Shown: piece by piece, positions 27,714 through 34,485 of the stretch
How positions within the stretch are numbered: position 1 is the stretch's first letter
Layout of the letters: each line of letters begins with the position of its first letter
DNA from: a virus
IMG/VR virus record: IMGVR_UViG_3300025009_000286
Coordinates: 1 to 34,485 of that record
DNA: 34,485 nucleotides
Reading direction: 5' to 3' (one strand)
The notes under the pieces: model-generated
What the model saw: only the letters and a program-made list of their open reading frames with translations
What the model was told of the DNA's origin: nothing
Database searches by the model: none
Program-made: the position numbers and the translations under genes

Positions 27714-29309
27714 CTATGCGGCGAGCGCCTTCTCGGCTGCCGTGTACGCGAGTCGCCACTGATTCTGGATGGCGAGTATCTGGCACTCGCCGATGAGTGC
27801 CGGCGGGAAGAAGACGTCCAGCCGGTTGGGATCAAGGGCGTTGCGCTCCACGATGACGAGCTTGCGGAACACGGCGCCGTTCTCTACGATACCGCGAAGC
27901 TCCCATCCGTCGTACATACCGAAGAGAATGCCGCGGACAGCGTTCGCCGTGGTGACGTTCGGTGCACTGGCAGCAAGCGTGCCGTCGTCGGCAAGGTTCT
28001 TGCCGTTCGTCGCAGCGACCAGGTTCGCCTGCATCTCGGTGTTGATGACGTCCACCTTGAACGTCGTCGTGATGTCGAGCCACTGGTCTTCCGCGCCTCC
28101 GGCCGGGTTCTCGAAGTAACTCGTGATTCCGCGCAGGATGTAGACCTCGCCGCTCGTCGAAACCAGCGGCACCGTGATGCCGTTGTCGAGCAGCGTCGAG
28201 CGCTCCAAGCGCGTGAACTGATCGATGGGGTGCGGCGCGCTGATGCCGATGAGCTTGAGTCCGTTCAAGGGCTTCGCCGGATTGGCGCGGAAGCTCACCG
28301 CAGCCGCGCCGGCAAAGGCCGCGCCGATTTCCCATGGAGGATTCGGACAGCCTTCCATGCCGAAGCACGAATAGTGCGGATCTTGCTGAAGCGTGCCGCC
28401 TGTGGCGAACGTGAACAGGTTGATGTAGCTCTCCAGCTTCGCGCCGAAGACGTGGCCGTAGGTCATCTGGTATGGTCCCCATCGACCATCCGCGCCATCG
28501 GCCCACTCGTTCTTGAAGGCGAGCAAGGAAGTCGCATCATCCCACGGATGCGAGACGAAGCTGTAACGCCGGTCGAGGATGTTGAGCATCGCGGTCGTGA
28601 GCACGGGCGCGAGCGTGCCAGCGACCGGCGCGGTGCCGCCAGTGCCGAGGAAAATCCGGTTGACGGTCGTCGTCGGAGCGGCCGGAATATCGGTCACGGC
28701 GATGCCCGCCGGATTCGTCTCTGCGGGCGCCCCGAGCTTGTTCAGTCGGATGTCGATCTGGTTGCCGAGCAAACCGGCGTGGCGCGCGGTGAGAATGACG
28801 GCGGCGAGAGCGCCAGCGCCGGTCACGGGCACGCGAGAGCCGAGCGCGAGCGCTGCGGCCTCGTTGATGCCCAGGGCGGCTCTGATTGCCGTCGCCACGT
28901 TGTCGGCCGTCTGACCGCTCACGACCGTGATCGGTACATGCTGATCGGCGATGTAGAGATGCAATGTGCCGCTTCCCGTCGCCGGCCCGGTGATGTTGAT
29001 CGTCGAGCTTGCGGCGACACCCGCCGGATCGGCCAGTGGCATGGCGTAGAGCGGGCGCGGGTTCGGGTCGTTCCGCAAGTAGGCCGCGCACGCCTGCGCG
29101 AGCATCGAACCGATCCCGAACTTGCTGTCGGCATCCGCCGCGTCGGCAACCAGCGTCAAGGTGTTCGCCAGAACCGTGCCGGAGGCAAGCCGCTGGCCGA
29201 AGATGAGCGAGGGTCGGTCTGCTTCGCCGGGCTGTGCGACCGGTAGATTTTCGATCAGGACGCCCGGGTGCTTGTCGCCGGACGCAATGACCTGGAAGGC
29301 AATCGACAT
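27714..29309 (-). CDS. Contractile tail sheath protein, Mu gpL-like
   Basis: A 531-residue protein of the Mu L sheath family. It starts MSIAFQVIASGDKHPGVLIEN, as Mu-type sheath proteins do ('PG' near the start), followed by QRLASGTVLANTLTLV, and it carries a Gly-rich middle and the conserved C-terminal ending LDVFFPPALIGECQILAIQNQWRLAY, which is the arm that links sheath subunits. It defines a contractile (myovirus-type) tail. An inserted domain around residues 110-240 contains repeated Ala/Val/Thr strands. Confidence 0.9.
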   Translation of the reverse strand: MSIAFQVIASGDKHPGVLIENLPVAQPGEADRPSLIFGQRLASGTVLANTLTLVADAADADSKFGIGSMLAQACAAYLRNDPNPRPLYAMPLADPAGVAASSTINITGPATGSGTLHLYIADQHVPITVVSGQTADNVATAIRAALGINEAAALALGSRVPVTGAGALAAVILTARHAGLLGNQIDIRLNKLGAPAETNPAGIAVTDIPAAPTTTVNRIFLGTGGTAPVAGTLAPVLTTAMLNILDRRYSFVSHPWDDATSLLAFKNEWADGADGRWGPYQMTYGHVFGAKLESYINLFTFATGGTLQQDPHYSCFGMEGCPNPPWEIGAAFAGAAAVSFRANPAKPLNGLKLIGISAPHPIDQFTRLERSTLLDNGITVPLVSTSGEVYILRGITSYFENPAGGAEDQWLDITTTFKVDVINTEMQANLVAATNGKNLADDGTLAASAPNVTTANAVRGILFGMYDGWELRGIVENGAVFRKLVIVERNALDPNRLDVFFPPALIGECQILAIQNQWRLAYTAAEKALAA

Positions 29310-29312
29310 GGC

Positions 29313-29501
29313 TTACTCCTTTGCCTTCGCCGGCTTTGCGATCTCCGTCACGACGATCACCGCGCCCTTGTTCGCGAGTCGCAGCCAGTAGTGGGACAGC
29401 GGAACGCGCTCGCCCTCGGGCGCGAGAGTCCGCCGCTCGGGGTGGGGCCACGGAACCCGCGTCCCGGGCACAGTCGGCTTGACGATCATGCTTCCCGTCA
29501 T
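29313..29501 (-). CDS. DUF2635 protein before the sheath gene
   Basis: A 62-residue protein. SMIVKPTVPGTRVPWPHPERRTLAPEGERVPLSHYWLRLANKGAVIVV is a close match to the DUF2635 pattern, in which a small protein encoded just before the Mu-like sheath gene carries 'V.P..G..V..P...'. Function is not established. The stop precedes the sheath ATG by three bases. It overlaps the tail-terminator gene by four bases (ATGA). Confidence 0.8.
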   Translation of the reverse strand: MTGSMIVKPTVPGTRVPWPHPERRTLAPEGERVPLSHYWLRLANKGAVIVVTEIAKPAKAKE

Positions 29502-30043
29502 GGCGGTGTCACCTCTATGATTCGTGGACTAAGGTCCGCGCCGTCGGGATCAATCGGCTGCACGGCAATGACGATCTTTTCCAGGCCGGTGAGCAAGGCG
29601 GCGGCAACGGGGAACTCCAGGCGGTACTTGAGTGTCAGAATAATGCTAACTCCGCCAACCCTGCGCTTGCTCGACAAATTGAGATTCTTCTGCACTTGAA
29701 TCGAGTAGTCCTGGAACGAGCCGCCCCAGACAGGATCGCCGATGATCGCCGCTTCGATTGCATCCTCAAGATCGTCCACGGCTTGCGCCAGCGCGGCGTT
29801 CGTCGTCGCCGTGCAGAGTCCGTAGATGCCGACCTTCTCTGTTCGCAAGAAGAGCATTGCATTGGTGGTCTGCTTGTCGAATGTCGGATCATCCGAGATT
29901 GCCGTCACGAGCGGCAAGTCGCCGGCTTCGGGATCGATCAACTCGGAATCGAAGACGTGGCCGGCACCACCCGCAACGCCGGCAGCGAGAAGCCGCGCAA
30001 CGATGTCCTGCCGGATTGCCGTCGCGGTGAGCGTCACTGCCAT
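29498..30043 (-). CDS. Tail terminator-like protein (Mu gp37-like)
   Basis: A 181-residue protein in the position of Mu gp37. Features of tail-terminator/tail-completion proteins are IRQDIVARLLAA near the N-terminus and QDYSIQVQKNLNLSSKRRVGGVSIILTLKYRLEF near the C-terminus, forming the ring that ends the tail tube. The ATG (30043) overlaps the stop of the upstream gene (TGATG) and an in-frame GTG lies immediately before it. Confidence 0.65.
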   Translation of the reverse strand: MAVTLTATAIRQDIVARLLAAGVAGGAGHVFDSELIDPEAGDLPLVTAISDDPTFDKQTTNAMLFLRTEKVGIYGLCTATTNAALAQAVDDLEDAIEAAIIGDPVWGGSFQDYSIQVQKNLNLSSKRRVGGVSIILTLKYRLEFPVAAALLTGLEKIVIAVQPIDPDGADLSPRIIEVTPP

Positions 30044-30369
30044 CACGACACCTGCGTCAAGAGCAAGCGCACCATGCCGCTGCCGTCTGGCTGCACGCTA
30101 TAGACCTCGTAGATTGCTGTGCCGATCTGGATCGTGTGGCCCGCGCTCGGCGTGATTCCGCCAGCCGCAAGGTCTGCAAGGCGCGGCTCGATCATGGGCC
30201 GGGTCGTCGAGAGATTCGGCCCGTCGCCGCCCTGCTCGACGACCTGATAGGCCTCATCGAACACGCCGACAAAGGCAAGAGCTACGCCGCCCGGATCATA
30301 GACCGCGGCCTGCGGGAAGGTATCCCGCACGACCTCGGTCCCATGATTCAGAGCCGCCGCCCAAGCCAT
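30043..30369 (-). CDS. Head-tail joining protein
   Basis: A 108-residue protein of the size and position of head-tail connectors (gpFII/ATP-binding sugar-transporter-like fold). GTEVVRDTFPQAAVYDPGG at the N-terminus and TPSAGHTIQIGTAIYEVYSVQPDGSGMVRLLL at the C-terminus match this family's short beta-barrel with a 'G....I.g..Y.V....pD..G...l.L' end. It lies 10 bases after the decoration protein and overlaps the tail-terminator gene. Confidence 0.7.
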   Translation of the reverse strand: MAWAAALNHGTEVVRDTFPQAAVYDPGGVALAFVGVFDEAYQVVEQGGDGPNLSTTRPMIEPRLADLAAGGITPSAGHTIQIGTAIYEVYSVQPDGSGMVRLLLTQVS

Positions 30370-30379
30370 TCATGCCTCA

Positions 30380-31813
30380 CTATGCGACGCGCAGGAAGGA
30401 CACGTAGACCTGGCTCTGGGTGTTGCCACCAGCGCCGAGGGTGAAGTCGGCGGTGAGCGTGCCGCCGCCAGCCACGCGGTGATTCGCGTCGTTGATGGTC
30501 GCCACGCGCACGACGGTCGTGTCCACGACATTGAGCACCATGATGTCACTGATCGCCGCGCCGCCGTTGAAGAGCTGCACGGTGTCACCCGCCGCACCGT
30601 TGCCCGCCGTCTTGACGGCCCAGGCATCGAGCACGCGGATGTCGAAGTTGGCCGGCAGCGTGAGCACGATGTCCACGGCGTCAGCCGCTTCCTTCGAGAA
30701 AACGAAGCAGCCCATCATGCCGACTGCCGTGGCGAGCACGGCCGCATTCGCGTTGTAGACCGCCGAGTCGGTGACGAGACGCTGCGATGCCTCCTGCGCC
30801 GTCAGGCGATCTTCGCCGATGGCGTCGAGGGCAACGAGGTTGTCCACGCCCGCGGCCACGAGGGCATTCGGCGCGAACTTCCCACCGGCGCCGGCCGCGA
30901 ACTCGGCGGCCGTGAACGCATCATCGGCGAGCAGATTTGCGAGATTCGGCTGATCGAGACAGTTGGGAGCGAACTTCCCGCCCGCGCCGGCCGCGAACTG
31001 AGCGGCGGTGAAAGCGTCGTCGGCAACGACGTTGGCGAGGGCCGTCGTATCGAAAGCACCGGGCGTGAACTTGCCACCGGCGCCAGCGACCATCTCGGCC
31101 GTGGTGAAGAAGTCGTCTGCGACCATTGCGCGGCCCTGAGGGTCAGCCGTGATCGGAGTTGCCGCGGCGGCCTGCGTGCGGTTCGCCCCACCGGACACGA
31201 TGATCAGGCCGGCCCCGGCGGCGGCACCAGCCATCGTGGGCACAGTGCCCGCGTCGATGGCCGAATCGTCGATGACGCGGTTGGCGCCCGTCGAGACCAT
31301 CACCCAGGGACCGCCAGCGGCGGCAGCCGCAACCTCGGTCACGATCTGCGTGGCGGCTGCGGCGGCGACGCCCGAGTCCTGGAGATCCCCGCCAGCGGTG
31401 AGGCCCGCGAGGTTGCCAGGAGCGGCGGGAACGACCTTGTTGGCCTTCGCGCTCACGTCGAGATTCGCGTCGGCCGCGACAGCGGCGAGCACGTTGACGC
31501 GGCAGGTCAACGGACCATTCGTCGCGGCTTCGGCGAAGTACCCGATCAGGTAGTTGTCCGCCGCGTCCGTGGTCTCGACGACGCCCGCGACCTGATCCCA
31601 GTAGGCACGCGCGCCAGCCGTCGCCGTGGTTGCCCCGAGCTTCGGCATCTCCCACACGCCGGACGTGTAGGCGGAGAAGGTGACGCCCACCAGCGCCGTG
31701 GTGATCGGCAGGCACACGGTCTGCTGGATCACTATCGGCACACCGCTCGTCACGCCTCCGACCGGAGCGACGAATTCCGTGGTCTTGCCGTCTCTGATGT
31801 AGTTGGTCGCCAT
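30380..31813 (-). CDS. DUF2190 capsid decoration protein with extra repeats
   Basis: A 477-residue protein. Residues 1-120 match DUF2190, the decoration family: GKTTEFVAPVGGVTSGVPIVIQ, followed by GVFSAYTSGVWEMPK-like strands. Usual members are about 110 residues. Here an Ala-rich middle section (to 230), three 32-residue tandem repeats (232-327), and a separate C-terminal beta domain (about 350-477, with DIRVLDAWAVKTAGN) are added. The ATG follows AGGAGGAAAATCGAC. It directly follows the capsid gene, as usual for decoration genes. The repeats could make a flexible fibre on the capsid surface. Confidence 0.75.
   Translation of the reverse strand: MATNYIRDGKTTEFVAPVGGVTSGVPIVIQQTVCLPITTALVGVTFSAYTSGVWEMPKLGATTATAGARAYWDQVAGVVETTDAADNYLIGYFAEAATNGPLTCRVNVLAAVAADANLDVSAKANKVVPAAPGNLAGLTAGGDLQDSGVAAAAATQIVTEVAAAAAGGPWVMVSTGANRVIDDSAIDAGTVPTMAGAAAGAGLIIVSGGANRTQAAAATPITADPQGRAMVADDFFTTAEMVAGAGGKFTPGAFDTTALANVVADDAFTAAQFAAGAGGKFAPNCLDQPNLANLLADDAFTAAEFAAGAGGKFAPNALVAAGVDNLVALDAIGEDRLTAQEASQRLVTDSAVYNANAAVLATAVGMMGCFVFSKEAADAVDIVLTLPANFDIRVLDAWAVKTAGNGAAGDTVQLFNGGAAISDIMVLNVVDTTVVRVATINDANHRVAGGGTLTADFTLGAGGNTQSQVYVSFLRVA
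30833..31120 (-). repeat. Three 96-bp tandem coding repeats
   Basis: Residues 232-263, 264-295 and 296-327 of the decoration protein each start ADD, contain TAA..AAGAGGKF.P and end near NV/NL/NL. The second and third copies are the most alike; the first differs more. The 32-residue length keeps the frame, so copy number can vary without breaking the gene. Confidence 0.8.
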
Positions 31814-31855
31814 GTCGATTTTCCTCCTGTTGTGTCAGGTCGCCGTAGCGGCCGA

Positions 31856-33799
31856 CTACACCGGGTTCTCGTACAGGCCGCGGTGATTCGTTACACCGCA
31901 GCCGAAGTCCAGGTCGATGCGCGCCTCTATTCCGCGCGTCGAGAAGTCGATCGCGCTGGAGAACTGCACCGACTCAGCACCTTCCAGGTAACCGTAGATC
32001 AGCGACAGGTACGAGGCCGCAGCCGCGTACCAGTGCGTCGTCGAGTTCGCGTCGAGGCGCGGCTCCACGATGACGCCGAGCGACCCGACGAAGCGCGGCA
32101 CGACAGCATTCGTGGCAGCCGGAGAGAAGCCACCCTGCGCGACCGGCGTGACGATCTGCTCGATGGTTGTTTCCAGGTTCGCCGGGATGATCAGGTGCGA
32201 CGGCTGGAGATTCAGCCGGCCGCCACCGAGCTCGGTCTGGAGGCGGAAGCTCTCGCGCATCGCGCCGAGCGTCGCCGGGCTCGGGGCGCCCACGTCGCCG
32301 CCCGCCGCGAGGTTCGCGTGGCCGGCCGCGAAGAGAGCCACGCCGTCAGCCATGTTCGCGTTCGCCGTGATCAGCGACCAGAACAGATCCAGCTTGAGCC
32401 GGGTCATGGCCGCGACCTGGAGCGCGGGCACGGACGAGAACGCGTCCATGTCGTCGTTGATCATCATCTCGCGGGTGTGTTTCCAGCCGATGCCGTAGCT
32501 GAACAGCCGCCATTGCTCGCGGCCTTCCGTGAGCGTGCCGAACTTGACCTCGGCGCCCTCCGGGATCAACTGCGGCGTGGTGAACGAGCCCATCTCGTAG
32601 TGGTTTGCCGTTTTGAAATCCGGCAGGTTCTTCTGCTTCGCGATGGGCAGGAAGTTCAGCACCTCGACCGCGATCTCCGCGCGAAGCGATTTGTTCATCG
32701 CGTCCGAGAGAATGAGCGGGAAATCGGAAGTCGAGTGCGCGCGCATCCCGCCCTCGTAGCCCATGGCCAGATCGAAGAGCGGAGCACCGTCCAGCCTCTC
32801 GACGTGCGAGCGACCGGCACGACGAAGGCACTCGCGGGCGATGCCAGCAAGCCGCATCCCCGCGAAGTCGCGCGAGGCGTCGGGCGGTGTGCCCTTGCCG
32901 CTGTGCGCCCGGAACACGAGAGCATCGGCCATCGCGGCGCGAACCTTCTCGCCTTCGCCCACACCGACCTGTATCTGCGAGTGCGTGGCGGTCGCATCGG
33001 CCCGGGCGGCAACGGCCTCCAAGAGCGTCAGCCGGGCGGAGTCCAGCGACGGGCCGCCAGCCACGAGCATCGGCCGCCAGGTCTCATCGGGCAGATGCAG
33101 GCGCGTGCCGAGCGCGGTGATGTCCGCTTGCCGCTGCGCTTCGATGCGCCCGCCTTCGACGCGAGCGGCCTGGATGTCGGCGGCCCTCTTCTCCTCGGCC
33201 TGCTTCTCGGCTGCGATCCGCGTGGCCTCGGCTGCGATCTCTTCTTTCGACGGCATGGGAACCTCCTGCTCGGGTTGCGACCTTGTGCCAGTGCCGCCAT
33301 CGGCAGGCACCGGAACGAAGCTGATTTCCTTGGCCAGGTGCGCGGCCCAAGTGCGGACCTCGACACCATCATCTTTCGTGACGACGGGCTCGCCGATGCG
33401 GGCGTAGCCGTAGGAGAGCTTGCGGATTATGCCATCTTTGATGTTGCCGACAATCTCCGCATGGCTCGGAGCATTCGACAGTTTGATCTTGGCTGAGGCT
33501 CTCCTCTTCTGCACCTTGACGGAATCGGGGACCACCGAGCCGATGATCGAGGCGAGGGAAGAGGCGTCGTGCGCGGCGAGAACGTGTGCACCGAGGTTGA
33601 GCTCGGACACGTCAAGACCGGAGAGCGGTAGGCGCTCCATCCAGCGCTCGCCCGTCCACGGATCAACGCGCATCACGTCAGCGCCCGTGGCGAAGACGAC
33701 CTCTATCGTGTTGTCTTTCTCGTTGTAGCTGGTCGGCAAGAGCGCGGATTCGCGGCGCTCCATGCCGTCGTCTTCGGTCGTATCTTGTCGAGTCACCAC
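31856..33799 (-). CDS. Prohead protease fused to major capsid protein
   Basis: A 647-residue protein combining two usually separate genes. The N-terminal ~190 residues are a prohead maturation protease of the HK97/S78 type: His77 in LAAHD, Ser129 in RKLSYGY and the KEISFVPVPAD strand after it. A charged coiled coil (about 205-265) links it to the capsid protein, whose N-arm begins around residue 350 (SDFPLILSDAMNKSLRAE) and whose shell domain ends at VTNHRGLYENPV. A GTG start behind GGAGGG gives a protease without an unusual extension. It lies 60 bases downstream of the portal gene. Confidence 0.85.
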   Translation of the reverse strand: MVTRQDTTEDDGMERRESALLPTSYNEKDNTIEVVFATGADVMRVDPWTGERWMERLPLSGLDVSELNLGAHVLAAHDASSLASIIGSVVPDSVKVQKRRASAKIKLSNAPSHAEIVGNIKDGIIRKLSYGYARIGEPVVTKDDGVEVRTWAAHLAKEISFVPVPADGGTGTRSQPEQEVPMPSKEEIAAEATRIAAEKQAEEKRAADIQAARVEGGRIEAQRQADITALGTRLHLPDETWRPMLVAGGPSLDSARLTLLEAVAARADATATHSQIQVGVGEGEKVRAAMADALVFRAHSGKGTPPDASRDFAGMRLAGIARECLRRAGRSHVERLDGAPLFDLAMGYEGGMRAHSTSDFPLILSDAMNKSLRAEIAVEVLNFLPIAKQKNLPDFKTANHYEMGSFTTPQLIPEGAEVKFGTLTEGREQWRLFSYGIGWKHTREMMINDDMDAFSSVPALQVAAMTRLKLDLFWSLITANANMADGVALFAAGHANLAAGGDVGAPSPATLGAMRESFRLQTELGGGRLNLQPSHLIIPANLETTIEQIVTPVAQGGFSPAATNAVVPRFVGSLGVIVEPRLDANSTTHWYAAAASYLSLIYGYLEGAESVQFSSAIDFSTRGIEARIDLDFGCGVTNHRGLYENPV

Positions 33800-33860
33800 G
33801 CGGTGCCCTCCACGCGAAAAGCGTGACACAGGATACTGGCGGACATGCAAGCCTGATCTT

Positions 33861-34485
33861 TCACAGCCCCTCCGCAACCGACTTGGCCGCGGCAACGAGA
33901 GGCGCCTGGAGTGCGCCCGAGAGCGTAGTTTGACTCGCGTCACCGTCGCTGATGATTCCGAGTTCTTCCCGCTTCCGCTTGTCTTTCGCGATCTCGGAAT
34001 CCACCGCGTCAGGGTCGCAGCCGGAAGCCCGGATGATCCCGGGCCGCGACTTCTTCCCGATTCGCATCTCTAACAGATCTGCCTTTACGTCCGCCTCGCG
34101 GTCCGCGCTTTCGATCTCGGGCTCGGACCACGACACGGCCGCAAGCTCCGGTATGTCCGGCAAGAGTCCGGCGGTCTGCGCCGAGTCCAGGAACCAGCGC
34201 CAGAGCGGCGCGCAGACGAACGGGATGAAAACCTGCTGGCGCAACGCGCGGATGAGCCTGTGTTGTTCGATGAGCCCGAGCTTGATCGAGGAGAAGTTGA
34301 CCTGCGACAAGTCGCCAGTCAGCACCTCGTAGCTGAGTCCCGTGCCGGCCGCGATCTCGTGCAGCGCCGCACGCACGTACTCGGGATAACCATCCGCCGT
34401 GCCGGGTTGATTGAATGTGATCTTCTTGCCGGCAGGCAGGTAGGCGATGAATCCCGGAAGGAACTGCTCCACCGAGTTGCCGCGA
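33861..34485 (-). CDS. Portal protein, lambda gpB type, cut by window edge
   Basis: The C-terminal ~207 residues of a portal protein; the gene continues past the right edge. The visible frame reads EQFLPGFIAYLPAGKKI, then YVRAALHEIAAGTGLSYEVLTGDLSQVNFSSIKLGLIEQHRLIRALRQQVFIPFVCAPLWRWFLDSAQTAGLLP, the conserved phage_portal_2 (lambda B) region. It forms the DNA entry ring of the head. The C-terminal tail (KDKRKREELGII...) is charged. The 60 bases between it and the protease-capsid gene show no other gene. Confidence 0.9.
   Translation of the reverse strand, partial: RGNSVEQFLPGFIAYLPAGKKITFNQPGTADGYPEYVRAALHEIAAGTGLSYEVLTGDLSQVNFSSIKLGLIEQHRLIRALRQQVFIPFVCAPLWRWFLDSAQTAGLLPDIPELAAVSWSEPEIESADREADVKADLLEMRIGKKSRPGIIRASGCDPDAVDSEIAKDKRKREELGIISDGDASQTTLSGALQAPLVAAAKSVAEGL

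Noticed and set aside
27363-29246. Long plus-strand open frame of about 630 codons
   Set aside because: Antisense shadow of the sheath gene; no ribosome binding site and no recognisable domain.
30479-33496. Long plus-strand open frame of about 1000 codons
   Set aside because: It is the reverse complement of the decoration and capsid genes in a GC-rich genome, where antisense frames stay open. Its composition is Arg/His/Asp-rich without any domain.
9-34485. Mu-like transposable phage
   Set aside because: Tail genes are Mu-like, but no MuA/MuB or Mu-type repressor is present in this window, while an initiator, DnaB helicase and RecT indicate theta-type replication.

Overview
This window is part of a tailed-bacteriophage genome or prophage from a GC-rich bacterial host that the sequence does not identify. 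Every gene I can support reads leftward (minus strand), so the genome order runs from base 34485 down to base 1. Genes are packed with ATGA, TGATG or GTGA stop/start overlaps. I found no tRNA, rRNA, CRISPR array, IS element, integrase or Mu-type transposase.

Right part (34485 to about 15.2 kb): the virion module. It starts with the end of a lambda-type portal. Next come a fused prohead protease and major capsid protein, a DUF2190 decoration protein with three 32-residue repeats, head-tail joining proteins, and a Mu-like contractile tail: sheath, tube, tape-measure chaperone with a -1 frameshift, tape measure, DNA-circularisation protein, gp44/45/46/47/48-like baseplate. Fibre-like proteins follow, then small membrane and lipoprotein genes suited to lysis, then short accessory genes. 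The tail is Mu-like but no transposition genes are visible.

Middle (about 14.6 to 8.4 kb): a 326-bp control region (14243-14568) holds a good sigma70-type promoter, a 9-bp inverted repeat, three direct GAATAGTGC repeats, and two hairpins at the 5' end of the predicted transcript. The early operon follows: a small unknown gene, an XRE repressor-like protein, two genes that accompany recT, RecT, a DUF1874/AcrIII-1-like protein, a small membrane protein, an HTH protein, and a 726-residue helicase/DNA methyltransferase fusion.

Replication (8.4 to 5.8 kb): a second promoter, a 43-codon gene, a winged-helix replication initiator and a DnaB-type helicase. Inside the initiator gene lies an origin-like array of four tandem GATC-containing heptamers next to four 10-11-bp phased repeats.

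Left part (5.8 kb to 1): a Mom-family DNA modification gene followed by a Cys-rich protein and small basic proteins. A third promoter (4311-4339) then drives an HTH gene, a mini sliding-clamp-like protein, a Lar-type zinc-ribbon protein, many small Cys-rich proteins and a short lytic transglycosylase.

The most unusual theme is layered counter-defence: Mom, a helicase-methyltransferase, a Lar-like protein and a DUF1874 protein lacking the family's usual histidine sit in the early and middle operons. The origin-like repeats inside the initiator gene are the strongest non-coding signal.
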